DNA of 64,000 nucleotides from assembly GCF_932526225.1 (NCBI RefSeq), contig NC_064035.1, forward strand, positions 3,161,501-3,225,500. Reading direction: 5' to 3'. Source of the DNA: Nematostella vectensis (Eukaryota; Cnidaria; Anthozoa; Actiniaria; Edwardsiidae). Each line of letters begins with the position of its first letter. The stretch's first letter is position 1. The notes beneath the pieces were generated by a model, which was not told where the DNA came from, made no database searches, and saw only the letters and a list, made by a program, of their open reading frames with translations. Below are positions 27,701-37,971 of the stretch, piece after piece. Both the position numbers and the translations under genes were made by a program.

Positions 27701-30700
27701 CTTGGAATGCTACTATGTACGGTTGACCGTGCTGCCCGATAGTTTTCATAAAGTCAGAGTTTAAGCGTTAGTACTAAAAGTATGGACAATTTGAACGTTT
27801 TCGCATGACTGACCGTATCTTTGGTTCCCTCGCTGTTAAGGGACCTCCTTGCACAGTAGCTAATTGATATCTGATTGATTGTAAACCATCCCTTTCAGGG
27901 AGCCTGGCTGGCGTGGTGTTACTGGAACCAAGCCCTCCCAGGAGCAGTACAGGAGTGCCTTGGTGGACAACGACCTTTTCTTGTAAGCAAACGTAATAGT
28001 TAAACACGTCCACGCCCTGGTGGACCAAGACCTTTTCTTGTAAGCAAACGTAATAGTTAAACAGATCCACGCCTTGGTGGACCACGACCTTTTCTTGTAA
28101 GCAAACGTAATAGCTAAACACTTCCACGCCTTGGTGGACCACGACCTTTTCTTGTAAGCAAACGTAATAGTTAAACAGATCCACGCCTTGGTGGACCACG
28201 ACCTTTTCTTGTGAGCAAACGTAATAGTTAAAACACTTCCACGCCTTGGTGGACCACGACCTTTTCTAGTAAGCAAACGTAATAGTTAAACACTTCCACT
28301 CCTTGGTGGACCGCGACCTTTTCTTGTAAGCAAACGTAATAGTTAAACACATCCACGCCTTGGTGGACCACGACCTTTTCTTGTGAGCAAACGTAATAGT
28401 TAAACACTTCCACGCCTTGGTGGATCACGACCTTTTCTTGTAAGCAAACGTAATAGTTAAACACTTCCACGCCCTGGTGGACCGCGACCTTTTCTTGTAA
28501 GCAAACGTAATAGTTAAACAGATCCACGCCTTGGTGGACCGCGACCTTTTCTTGTGAGCAAACGTAATAGTTAAACACTTCCACTCCTTGGTGGACCACG
28601 ACCTTTTCTTGTAAGCAAACGTAATAGTTAATATATCTTGTTCTCATAGTCGTATATTCTCGTTTCTCTTCCCCCTTCTCTTAATACTCTAGGTGTGGTC
28701 CGTAGTTATCTTGTTCTTTTAGACGTGTATTTTCGTTTCTCTTCTCACTTCTCTTAATACTGTGGGTGTGGTCCATAGATATCTTGTTCTTTTAGGCGTG
28801 TATTTTCGTTTCTCTTCTCCCTTCTCTTAATACTGTGGGTGTGGTCCGTAGATATCTTGTTCTTTTAGACGTGTATTTTCGTTTCTCTTCTTCTCTTAAT
28901 ACTGTGGGTGTGGTCCGTAGATATCTTGTTCTTTTAGACGTGTATTTTCGTTTCTCTTCTCCCTTGTCTTAATACTCTAGGTGTGTTCCGTAGATATCTT
29001 GTTCTTTTTGACGTGTATTTTCGTTTCTCTTCTTCTCTTAATACTGTGGGTGTGGTCCGTAGATATCTTGTTGTTTTAGACGTATATTTTCGTTTCTCTT
29101 CTACCTTCTCTTAATACCGTGGGTGTGCTCAATAGATATCTTGTTCTTTTAGACGTGTATTTTCGTTTGTCTTCTCCCTTCTCTTAATACTGTGGGTGTG
29201 GTCCGTAGATATCTTGTTCTTTTAGACGTGTATTTTCGTTTCTCTTCTTCCTTCTCTTAATACTGTGGGTGTGGTCCGTAGATATCTTGTTCTTTTAGAC
29301 GTGTATTTTCGTTTGTCTTCTCCCTTCTCTTAATACTGTGGGTGTGGTCAATAAATATCTTGTTCTTTTAGGCGTGTATTTTCGTTTGTCTTCTCCCTTC
29401 TCTTAATACTGTGGGTGTGGTCCGTAGATATCTTGTTCTTTTAGACGTGTATTTTCGTTTGTCTTCTCCCTTCTCTTGATACTGTGGGTGTGGTCCGTAG
29501 ATATCTTGTTCTTTTAGACGTGTATTTTCGTTTGTCTTCTCCCTTCTCTTAATACTCTGAGTGTGGTCCGTAGATATCTTGTTCTTTTAGACGTGTATTT
29601 TCGTTTGTCTTCTCCCTTCTCTTAATACTGTGGGTGTGGTCCGTAGAAATCTTGTTCTTTTAGACGTGTATTTTCGTTTGTCTTCTCCCTTCTCTTAAGG
29701 CGGTATGATACTAAAAAAACTACAAGTTTGAAGTAACACTCAGCGTAACACTCACTAGTTCCTGTGTTTTTAATATTATTGCATGAAATTTGGCAGGAAT
29801 AATTATTGATAGTGTAGTAGTGTAATGAACCTCAAAAACCTTGAAATTTTTACAATGCTTAGTAATATGAAGGCTTTTTACCAAAGAATGCTGGTTAAAA
29901 TTATAAGCTTTTTGTTTGTTTACTTGATAATTTTCCATTTATGTCAACTATATAGCAATTTTAGGTTCATTACATAGTTTGAGGTATTAGCAATGAATAT
30001 CCTTAGTTTGGTTTGTGTTCCAATTATAGTTTCAGAGCTAGAGCTGTTACCGTAAGAGCATTAAAATCATGTATTTTGGGTGTGGCTTGGTTACCATAGC
30101 AACAGTAACTGCCAAAATTGGTATCGAATGATTAGTCTCAATGAGGTTAATGATATGTGAAATAATAAAACTGCTAAGTCTTTTGCTTAAAATTTTTGTT
30201 GTCTTGGGTATCATACCCCCTTAATACTGTGGGTGTGGTCCGTAGATATCTTGTTCTTTTAGACGTGTATTTTCGTTTCTCTTCTCCCTTCTCTTAATAC
30301 TGTGGGTGTGGTCCATAGATATCTTGTTCTTTTAGGCGTGTATTTTCGTTTCTCTTCTCCCTTCTCTTAATACTCTGGGTGTGGTCCGTAGATATCTTGT
30401 TCTTTTAGACGTGTATTTTCGTTTCTCTTCTCCTTATACTCTGGGTGTGGTCCGTAGTTATCTTGTTCTTTTAGACGTGTATTTTCGTTTCTCTTCTCCC
30501 TTCTCTTAATACCCTGGGTGTGGTCCGTAGATATCTTTTTTTAGACGTGTATTTTCGTTTCTCTTCTCCCTTCTCTTAATACTGTGGGTGTGGTCCGTAG
30601 GTATCTTGGTCATGGTAACGGTCGGACCTTCCTCAACGGCTCAGAAGTGCAGAGGCTCAACTGTCGCTCCACTGCCATCTTGATGGGCTGCAGCAGTGGC

Positions 30701-31467
30701 AAACTTATCGTGAGTCTCGCCCTTTTTTTAAAGTATTTAAAGATACTTAACGGTTTTACAAGCTTTTAGCTCGTTGTCCATTGTTCCGACTTGCTTGACG
30801 CGATTAGATACCTTAAAACACTTAAAATTGAAAATAAGGTGAAGCAAAAAAGTGTCGCGAAAATTACTTAGATGAAATCTTAAAATAGACTTAATGAGTA
30901 CACCTTTTGTCTTACTCCTTGTCTGTTTTTAGGTTGAGGGTGTCTGTGAACCAAGAGGAATGGTGTTGAACTACCTTATCGCTGGCTGGTAAGATTTGTT
31001 AGTAGTGAGAGGAATGCCAAGGACAATGTTGAGTGTAGAACGCACGCTATTTTGTAGTGATCTCCTAGCATTTAAAAGCAGAATATGTTACCCTCCTTTA
31101 TCTATCCTTCTCCTCATCCGCTTTCTTCTCTTCCCACCCACCCACTTCGCATGGTCCAGTAATCCGTGGTCTGTGTAGCTAATCTTTGTCTAGGAACTAT
31201 TTATAAGTCAGCTTAAACAATTACTTTCAATTGTGCTAAATTCCTCATTTGATGTCATGCAGCCCGGCTGTAGTCGCTAACTTGTGGGATGTGACCGATA
31301 GAGACATTGATCGTCTAACCGCTACACTCCTGAAGACCTGGCTTCAAAGGGATCACTCCCTTTCACTTGCCCAAGCACTCTGCCAAGCTAGGAAAGCTTG
31401 CAAGCTAGGTTATCTTATTGGGGCCTCTCCCGTTGTGTATGGGATACCTGTGTACCGGAAGAGATGA
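12720..31467 (+). CDS. ESPL1: Separase (separin, peptidase C50), complete 29-exon gene
   Basis: Cysteine protease that cleaves cohesin kleisin at anaphase to release sister chromatids. Exons: 12720-12788, 12921-13116, 13619-14840, 15394-15658, 16221-16444, 16963-17073, 17510-17653, 17889-18120, 18207-18311, 18657-18740, 19086-19334, 19493-19775, 20129-20297, 20743-21878, 22455-22665, 23348-23381, 23894-24059, 24316-24467, 24705-24869, 25332-25499, 25767-25865, 26531-26601, 26785-26830, 27074-27172, 27487-27593, 27899-27982, 30601-30709, 30933-30988, 31263-31467. All phases agree, giving 2086 residues (human about 2120). The N-terminal helical, TPR-like region has no obvious motifs. Exon 14 carries a basic, lysine-rich linker. 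The C-terminus holds LPWENIPIL, YLGHGNGRTF with catalytic His near residue 1968, ILMGCSSGKL with catalytic Cys near 1994 (26 apart, as I recall for human), and CPAVVANLWDVTDRDIDR, ending ASPVVYGIPVYRKR. The exon-4 donor could instead be 15649, also in phase. Partner securin is not in the window. Confidence 0.96.
15250..15393 (+). repeat. Triplicated 3' splice site before separase exon 4
   Basis: Three copies with a period of about 60 bases: TAACAATATTGACAG then GGAGAGCTTTTGG; AACAAATTGTTTTATTGACAG then GGAAGAGCTATTGG; and the real AACAATTTG...TTGACAG then GCGAGAGCTTTTATTG. Each copy contains a pyrimidine-rich stretch, an AG and the start of the exon. The second copy still reads EELLVKC beside the true RELLLKC. 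Using it as the acceptor would shift frame and reach a stop soon after. Confidence 0.8.
15864..16172 (+). mobile_element. tRNA-derived SINE in separase intron 4
   Basis: The head is tRNA-like. A-box-like TGGCGAAGTGTG starts at 15871 and B-box GGTTTGAATCC is at 15915-15925, at normal internal-promoter spacing. The body contains CTTCTCGGATAAGGACACTA and AACCGGAGGTCCC, which I associate with SINEs of marine invertebrates. The tail reads TTAAATATGCTACCCTCGAT followed by AAACAAAG. It is oriented with the host gene. Target duplications are not clear, so the ends are approximate. Confidence 0.8.
20327..20537. mobile_element. Foldback/MITE-like element in separase intron 13
   Basis: The left arm TTTCCACTAGCGAA...GCGGAGGCGTAAG pairs with the right arm CTTACGTCTCCGCTTGCTGC then GCTAGTGAAA. 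A nested pair GAGACGCAAG / CTTGCGTCTC lies inside. The element is about 210 bp and non-coding. No convincing target duplication was seen, so the superfamily is not assigned. Confidence 0.6.
20701..20742 (+). repeat. Duplicated 3' splice site before separase exon 14
   Basis: TCGCAGGGTTATAAGC (from 20705) is followed about 32 bases later by the real TTGTAGGGTTATAGAG, with exon 14 starting at 20743. Both have an AG followed by GGTTATA. This is the smallest example of junction duplication in this gene. Confidence 0.6.
24851..25075 (+). repeat. Tandem copies of the separase exon 19 / donor junction
   Basis: The end of exon 19 with its donor, GACGACTCCTTGAAG then GTAAACTAGCTTA, is followed by two near-identical 43-46-bp copies. 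The second has GAAGATAAAC (donor destroyed) and the third GAAGGTAAAC (donor intact). Decayed relatives continue to about 25075 (for example TTAAAGATAAACTGGC). Confidence 0.8.
27173..27440 (+). repeat. About 101-bp repeats starting at the separase exon 24 donor
   Basis: CGACGAGATACTTTGAC recurs with a period of about 101 bases, alternating with CGACGAGATACCTTCATAAG. The first repeat element, GTACCTTCATAACAC, is the donor region itself. There are about 2.5 copies. Confidence 0.7.
27957..28631 (+). repeat. 57-bp array built from the separase exon 26 / 5' splice site junction
   Basis: There are twelve occurrences including the real junction. Each unit contains the last ~25 coding bases, CCTTGGTGGACCACGACC then TTTTCTT, and the donor GTAAGCAAACGTAATAG. 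The donor stays GTAAGC in most copies, is GTGAGC in three (near 28210, 28381 and 28552), and is altered to CTAGTAAGC in one. The period is a multiple of three and so produces spurious minus-strand open frames. Use of a later donor would add codons ending at TAA within the first unit. Confidence 0.95.
28632..30600 (+). repeat. 73-bp array of 3' splice-site modules running into separase exon 27
   Basis: About 15 copies at 28632-29694 and about 5 at 30221-30600, split by a 522-bp insertion. The unit reads TTTCGTTTCTCTTCTCCC, TTCTCTTAATACTGTGGG, TGTGGTCCGTAG, then ATATCTTGTTC. This is a pyrimidine tract, a TTAAT branch-site-like sequence and an AG. The last unit is the real acceptor, GTGGTCCGTAG followed by exon 27 GTATCTTGGTC. 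The bases after each decoy AG are a mutated copy of the first ~11 bases of the exon. Confidence 0.95.
29699..30220. mobile_element. TTAA-target inverted-repeat element (piggyBac- or Kolobok-like MITE)
   Basis: This 522-bp non-repetitive segment interrupts the 73-bp array. Its ends are GGCGGTATGATAC and, in reverse complement, GGGGGTATGATAC (one mismatch in 13). It is flanked by TTAA on both sides (29695-29698 and 30221-30224), which is the normal sequence of the array unit. A TTAA target duplication is characteristic of piggyBac and Kolobok elements. No transposase is present, so the element is non-autonomous. The insertion is younger than the array. Confidence 0.85.
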
Positions 31468-31480
31468 CACTGGCTTTTCC

Positions 31481-31610
31481 GTGATCACTCACTTCCGCTT
31501 CCGCCAAAGAACGAAGGCTTGTAAGCTGCTCTACCTTATCGATGCCTCGCCTGTGTTGTACTGGATACCTGAGAATCGAAAGGGATATACTGTAATAGAT
31601 ATAAATCTAT
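31481..31610 (+). repeat. Degenerate duplicate of the last separase coding segment in the 3' region
   Basis: Just past the separase stop the sequence still reads TKACKLLYLIDASPVLYWIP in one frame. This parallels ARKACKLGYLIGASPVVYGI of the authentic C-terminus. More decayed traces (GGGATACCTGTGTATTGG, GAGATACCTGTGTATCTG) follow to about 31790. It is out of frame with the gene and is presumably transcribed only as 3' UTR. Confidence 0.75.
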
Positions 31611-31617
31611 TATTACA

Positions 31618-31713
31618 GTTGTACTGGATACATGAGAATCGAAAGGGATATACTGTAATAGATATAAATCTATTACAGTATATCCCTTTCGATTCTCAGG
31701 TATCCAGTACAAC
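31618..31713. repeat. 96-bp near-perfect palindrome in the separase 3' region
   Basis: The left arm begins GTTGTACTGGATACATGAGA and the right arm ends TCTCAGGTATCCAGTACAAC. The centre is AATAGATATAAATCTATTAC, giving arms of about 46 bases around a few unpaired bases with very few mismatches. The left arm is itself a tandem repeat of 31553-31617. A transcript would fold into a long hairpin. Confidence 0.9.
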
Positions 31714-31955
31714 ATGATGAATCGCCCGTGGGTTGGGATACCTGTGTATTGGACGCGATGTAATTCATTGGCTGAGATACCTGTGTATCTGACATCCGGC
31801 GAAACCCAGAACTTTGAAAAGAGCTCACCTGAATGCGTGAAATACCTGTGTTGTTGTGACTTCTATAGCATTTGAGCTAGAGTATATTTTAGAAATGTTG
31901 GATTTGATTGCTTTTTACTAGGGGATCTTCTTAATGGGCATAAATTGAAATTGTA

Positions 31956-31961
31956 AATAAA
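31956..31961 (+). terminator. Possible separase polyadenylation signal
   Basis: AATAAA within TTGTAAATAAAACG, about 490 bases after the TGA stop. The assignment rests on the hexamer alone. Confidence 0.35.
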
Positions 31962-31969
31962 ACGTTCCA

Positions 31970-33561
31970 TTCAATGCAACCTGTTTCCATCCTTAGTGTG
32001 TCTATCTACTCCAGCCCCTGTAAACGTAAAAACAGCTTTTGCGAGCATGGTTTGGAGCTAAGTTCACGCGACAGATTTAGCAGGAAAGCGCGATTCCCCG
32101 TGTACATTTGCTGTAGCTCAGCTGAAGTCTCTGATTGCGTCTCTGCCCACGTCTGAAGCGGTGTCGCAGACAAGCGCACTAATTTGTCTGAAATACAAAC
32201 CGTCCTGTCATCGGCCCACAGCATCCAGCGCGCATTTGTCATCAGCTAACGATAACCGTAATGGCTCCACTTAACGCGAAAAGAGGAGCTAAGTGGGATG
32301 TTTACGTTAAATGAGTCTCTAGTTCGCCTAGATAAACCTTTAATGGGAGAGAACAGCGCAAGTCTGGTAGTATTCCAGGGTTGCCACGCGTAGAGGCGCC
32401 GGTGTCAAGCTTGGGATTAATGCGGTCGGGTTTGTAGCATTATCGGCCGCACCATCAGGGTAGTGGCACGCGTCGGGTTATGTTGTGTCAGCAGCGCAAA
32501 ACACCACGTGTCGCAAACATCGCCGCACAAAATACCAAACAAAATTCACACTGTGGACACCGCACACTTTATCATGATTACGAGAAGTGGTTATATACAT
32601 AGTTTGTATAAGCAAATAATCTGTTGATATTGAAAGTTTATACGGGCGTAAGCTAATAAGTGAAGCTTTGTGTCCGTAAAATAAACATATTAAAGTTCTT
32701 GCGCTGGGTATATGAATTGCGCTTTGCTGTTAGATAATGACGGCACTTAGTTAAACACACTAATGTTACCTTGATGAATCGCTAATTAACTCTCACACTC
32801 TAATGCTACTAACATGCCATTTTGCAATATGCATTACAGGGCATATTTAGTAAGCTCATTGGATATGCTTTACAGTGCGTTAACTCGTGGATATTTTGCT
32901 GTATGCCGATTTCTAACTAAAGCGATGAGACTATTGTTAAATATGATCTATTGACCTACAGTTCTTCTAAATCTGGCTCTAATTCACGCGGTTAATGACT
33001 TTCTCCTTATCTTGCTTGTGAATTCTGCGTGTGATTAATTTCGTAACGATGTGAAAGCGTTGATACCTGTGCGCGCCGATCACTTGATCCGTTGTCCTTT
33101 GCCTGTTTCCTTTTTTATTTCATACATTCATAGAATGCTGTATCGTCCATTTCCCTTTTAACGGGAAACAACTTGGCTACCAAATTAGGCTACATAAAAC
33201 TATATTCATGGCAATGTAAGCTTTCTAAAACGTAGTTGTTGAATGTCCTTTTAAAGCTGATCTCTTCTATGATATCACACTATAAATGTTTGCGTGTTTA
33301 ATAAGAGTTTGATCTGATGGACAATACCAACGTAATCGCTGAACCGGCAGCTTTTTACTTTGACATCCCTTGACAGATCGGCTGGCGAGGCTCAAGGCTA
33401 GAACTCCACATCCCAGAAGAGCTCTCGCGCGTCGAAATCTGCAAAGTTAGCACCAACAAACACATCAGATACATTAATAACACTAAAGTACCAGCTTCCG
33501 AACTTCTAATGTGATTAATGTGTTTGTTTAATGTGTACAAGTGTTTACCGAATATTTTCAT
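31970..33561. other. Intergenic DNA between separase and the first bHLH gene
   Basis: I see no gene, RNA or repeat that I can support. Open frames here are short and unrecognised. The genes on either side are convergent. Confidence 0.5.
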
Positions 33562-34131
33562 TTATAAGTGTATTGATTTAATTGATATGGTGACCGGGAT
33601 CGTGCGACAGCCTCGTAGCCTATCTAGCTTTTTTATCCTCAGTGCAAGCTTACCTAATTCCGGGAACTCTTCCAAGCTAAAGTCTGAGAAAGTGAAGTCG
33701 GTCTCCAAATCGTCTAGATCGCTCGTTGTGCCTGGGCTGCTCGCGTCGCTAACGGATGGCGGTTTTTCAGTGTTCTGTATGATCTCAGTCATGTGCTCTA
33801 TATACAGGGCTGCCAAATGCACCGTCTCCGTCTTGGAAGGTTTCTTCTCACCTGGGAATAGCGGGATGAGGTGTCTAAGCCGGTCTATGTACGCATTTAA
33901 CACTTGGACTCGGTGACGCTCTCTAGTGTTCGCTAACCGCCTCTGCCGGCTTACCCCTGTTAACCTCGGACCTCTACGCTTTTGCTTCTTCTTAGGCTTG
34001 TCTTGGTCTGGGGACTGCGTCTCGTACGCGATTTTCTTCATGGCTGTTCTTGCAGGTCTTGCGCGCTGCTGGTCATGAATCAGTTTGGCATGACGGTCTG
34101 ATAGCTCGTGCTTCATATACTGACCGCCCAT
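33562..34131 (-). CDS. bHLH transcription factor, single exon
   Basis: A 189-residue protein with a basic helix-loop-helix domain at about residues 64-118. The basic region is RRLANTRERHR with the E-box-reading Arg-Glu-Arg. Helix 1 is VQVLNAYIDRLRHLIP, the loop LFPGEKKPSK and helix 2 TETVHLAALYIEHMTEII. A lysine/arginine block (KKKQKRRGPR, about 47-56) precedes it and could serve as a nuclear localisation signal. The C-terminus is acidic and aromatic (DLETDFTFSDFSLEEFPEL). It is expected to dimerise with an E protein in the nucleus. It is similar to the neighbour at 37576-37971, so the pair looks like a tandem duplication. The domain shares features with the Twist/Hand/Paraxis and Atonal/Net groups, and I cannot assign a family. 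The true ATG is at 34131. Confidence 0.92.
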   Translation of the reverse strand: MGGQYMKHELSDRHAKLIHDQQRARPARTAMKKIAYETQSPDQDKPKKKQKRRGPRLTGVSRQRRLANTRERHRVQVLNAYIDRLRHLIPLFPGEKKPSKTETVHLAALYIEHMTEIIQNTEKPPSVSDASSPGTTSDLDDLETDFTFSDFSLEEFPELGKLALRIKKLDRLRGCRTIPVTISIKSIHL

Positions 34132-37100
34132 GTGGCTTCACCCTACAATAACACAATGCATGGAGATCGTGTTTCCGTGCCCCTGTCAATCATTTGTCAT
34201 TTGTCAATCACTTATCGACCAATCACATTAACTACACACGTTATCTGAAATCGAGCTGAGAAGAGTTGGATATGTAAACAGGCTATTTTTGTGAGCCGGC
34301 GACGTTTTTGGCTTACGCATGAACCACAAGTGCTCGAAATAACCCACTTCGACTTGTAGTCATCAAAGAGGCAACTTAGTCCACAAGCGAAATAAAGCCA
34401 AAAAGAAGTCTGAGTTTTGTGACTATTAATGAATATTTCGTTACTTACGCGGTTCGTTACGCGGTTTATTTTTATCTTTTTTTCAGAAACGTGCAGGATC
34501 GTCCTCCTGTGACAATAGTCCGATAACAGATATACTGAGCATATGCGTATGGATGCTTTCTCATCGCTCCGCACCATTCATTCGCCTCGATGCAGTGCTC
34601 TCGCCCCCATCACTTTCCTTAACGTTGAGAATGTGAGAAATAGCGAGTTCCAGAACTGTTGCTTTCAGATATGAGATATTTTTGTGCAACTGCTATAGCG
34701 TGGGTTTGGAAATGACCCTATTATAAAATTCCACCTGTCCGTGTCTGGGATGGGTGTGAGTCGTTCCGCTCACACATGATATCTTGTGATCATCTCAAGA
34801 ACTTGGCTTTTTTAATGGCCGTTAAGCGATTTTTGCGCTATCACACATAAGGCAAAGAGCCAGTGATTCCTCAATCCTTTATGATATACTTGTTAAGGTG
34901 GGTGGGTCCTACTTGTGCTTCTATCGTAATATAAAGAGCCCTTTTAAAATCCAAGTTATCAAGATAACTTTTCACCTTTAGGTCAAGTTTATCTGAGCTT
35001 AATTAAATGCACGGCTTATCCCCCCGGTGATCTGAATATAATGCCTTAGAATATGATTCGTGTTGCTATGTGGTGGATGGAAGACAACAGGGCGTGTTCC
35101 ACACCAAAAGAGGAACAACGACTGTCAGCAACCAACTTCGCATGTGAATCTAGCGAGAACAATGGGCATTCTACGCCAGTATTGATCACGTTTGGATCTT
35201 GAGGTCTGACTTTGTTTACAGTGCGTCTTTTAGCAGGTGTAACTAGTGGAGTGCTAGTGTTTCCTGTGAGGAGCTAAGACAGACAAGGGTATTATCCAAG
35301 TCATGGTCGCGTGCCGTCACACGTCGTCACCCGTAATGCGTGTCGGGAGGGCACTCGCGCACTGTTCCCTCTGCTATGCGATGGGAGCTAATTACTTTGC
35401 ATATCGCCAACACTAGCCAACTACGCCACACACGCACGCAGTAGCATTCTTGATGAAATCTTTGATTAGAAATACTGTGTCGTTTGTTGCCCGCTTGCGG
35501 TGTTCTCTAGTAGGGTTCGCACAACAGATGAGTAAATTGTCGTTTGCTTGGTGCTCGTCATGATTGACGTGTCTGGATCCTCGCCATGTTTGCATATTGC
35601 ACAGACCTGTAAGCTACGCATTTTATTTAAAAAATAATATTCGTTTTATTGTTACATTCTGTAGTTATCGAAAGTTTATATGTTTCCCTGGTCTGGAGAC
35701 GTGGGCCAGCTTATGGATCTCCTGTGCAGGCGCAGACACAATGAATATATCATGCGGTAGTCGTTGCGGACCGGTGACCTGATTACTAGGCCCTGCTATC
35801 ATATGGAGCGGACGTTGGTTATCCGTTCTTATAGATACATGCCACCCAGTTACAAATATATTGACAGGGCTACCAGGGATTCCTCTTTCATTCAACCCTT
35901 GGGCCGACAAATACATATTCCCGCAAAGTTTTTTTTTCTTTTTTCAAATAAAAGCCGACGTATAGTTAAAGCATACCAATTTTGTTAGCATGATTAGAAT
36001 TTGTATTAGATTAAGCAAGTTAGGGTCATTTTGGAGCTTTAAAATACAAGCATACATCATTTAAGGTAAGTGCTTTATATAGGATTTTTTTTTTACAAAG
36101 AAGACCCTTGGTTAGTATAAGATCCGGCAAGTTTTTCATATAACAATTTTGTCCTACTACTCGATGCCCGTCAGGTATCTATATTCTACAACGATTACTA
36201 TAACTAAATTACAACGTATAAACTTGGTGTTATATCAACCATACGAAAGTTTTCATTGAAAAGGAAAAACATCTTTTAACATCGTGGACCTCTAAAACCT
36301 TATTTAGAGTTCTCTCATTACAAATCTGACCTTTATTCCTGGTCTATTAGCTACTGATACATCACAAACCGTTAATGTGTACCAAATTTACAACAAAAAT
36401 CAAATTTCTTTACAAAAGTTTAAAGGAGTTTTTAACAAACCTAGAGTAATATTATTTGCGAACTAAGTTACGTCACCATTCGGACATTCTAATACGACAA
36501 ATAAAGTGAAAGCTTTCTGGTAAAGAAAGAAATGACTTATTACCTACGCAATCTTTGTCTAATTCTTTTTTCTTCTTTTTTTTTAAATAACTCTAATATA
36601 TATATAACTATGTATAATGACTTTGATTATATTTTCTTGATTTCCATTCGTTATGAAGCGCCCATTGTTAAGTTGGATCTGGTGTCGGGCCAGCCGAGAA
36701 GTTCCATATCCTTGTGGCGCGTATAACTTGTCTTCACGCACACCTCTTCAGGTTTCTCCCCAAAACAGGTCGATTAATTCTAAGGATGCGAGAATAAATA
36801 TTTCAGTTTAATAATCTATTCATACTTTATATTGCTTAGCTTCTAATTTCTTGCTTCTAGGTAGAGAGGTGGTCTCTAGGAGCCCCTGTCGGCAGCCAGT
36901 TTGTCATTCTCGCAAAGTACCAAGTGTGGGAAAGCCTTAATTTCCATCGGCTGATTTGAGGAAGATGTTCCTTAGTTTTCGATTTATTTTAAGACTTTTT
37001 CTCTTAACATGTGTTTTCCAATTGAGCAGGAGATGTTCCTGACAAGGGCTCTTTAAATTTTGCAAAGAAATAATAATTAAGCAAGAACGCGGATAAAGGA

Positions 37101-37575
37101 ATTATGCTGAGTCAAATCATTGTAATATGTATTCTAATATACGTGTACTAATCTTACCTAGATCTAGTTTATTCGGTCAAAGTTTAGACATTGTATTAGT
37201 TAATCAAGAATGCCATTTAGATTCAAAGCTCGGATCATTCTCAAGAGAGTTCAATTTAGCCTTGTTTTGATGGTGTTAAAGACAAAAAAAATGTAAGATG
37301 TATACTGCATAATTGGGCGCCACATTCTGTTCTAAAAGCTTAGTAAGCAAAATATTTTTTCTACTGTTTTTTTTACTGTTAACCAATTTCATCCGCCTAA
37401 TATTATTTGACAATGTCCAAAACCAGTTAAGTGCCGACCTTGTCTATAGTATATCACCCTCAGAATCAGGCAAAGCGCACGCAAAAAAAAGAAATAATTT
37501 TTTCAACCGAATTCATCTGGCCCGCTAGAGGACTATAGGCTAAGTAGTATATGATAGGCTGTGGGGCTATGAGCA
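34132..37575. other. Intergenic DNA between the two bHLH genes
   Basis: No further gene was found. Within 80 bases upstream of the first bHLH start there are two CATTTG sequences (34190-34205), which fit the E-box pattern CANNTG. They might be feedback sites, but such hexamers are common by chance. The rest is AT-rich and unremarkable. Confidence 0.45.
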
Positions 37576-37971
37576 CTAGGATAACAAGCAATGGTCGGGA
37601 TTACCTCCGGGATCGCCAAAAGGGTCAAAATTAAATGTTGGAAAAGTAAAGTCTTCAAAGGGAGGAGGCTCAAACTCCACCGCGGGTTTCTCGGTGTTCT
37701 CCAGGAGCTCGGTCAAGTGTGCGATGTACACGGCCGCTATCCTTATGGTCTCCGTCTTGGACGGTTTCTCGTCTGGGAATAGCGGTAGAATATCCTTAAG
37801 GCGGTCGATATTCGCGTTGAGAGTGTGCACTCGGCTCCGTTCGCGCGCGTTTGCTAGACGTCTCTGTTTGCTGACACCAGTAAGGCGAGGACCCCTACGC
37901 TTAGTTTTCTTTTTTGGTTTGGCGTCCATGGAGTCCTCGGACGAGGTGCTGGAGAGATCCAGGAGATCCAT
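37576..37971 (-). CDS. bHLH transcription factor, single exon, paralogue of the 33.5-kb gene
   Basis: A 131-residue protein. The N-terminus is serine/acid-rich (LSSTSSEDSMD), followed by the basic block KPKKKTKRRGPR. The bHLH domain spans about residues 37-90: basic region RRLANARERSR, helix 1 VHTLNANIDRLKDILP, loop LFPDEKPSK, helix 2 TETIRIAAVYIAHLTELL. Then comes ENTEKP, shared with its neighbour, and an aromatic/acidic tail (FEDFTFPTFNFDPF) that could activate transcription. The ATG at 37971 is the first in frame. The shared motif RRGPRLTGVS before the domain and the same strand support a local duplication with the gene at 33562-34131. The family is not assignable by eye. A lineage-specific group is possible. 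Confidence 0.92.
   Translation of the reverse strand: MDLLDLSSTSSEDSMDAKPKKKTKRRGPRLTGVSKQRRLANARERSRVHTLNANIDRLKDILPLFPDEKPSKTETIRIAAVYIAHLTELLENTEKPAVEFEPPPFEDFTFPTFNFDPFGDPGGNPDHCLLS

Noticed and set aside
27774-28647. Minus-strand frames with a 19-residue repeat
   Set aside because: They arise from the 57-bp junction array of separase and overlap a real exon in antisense.
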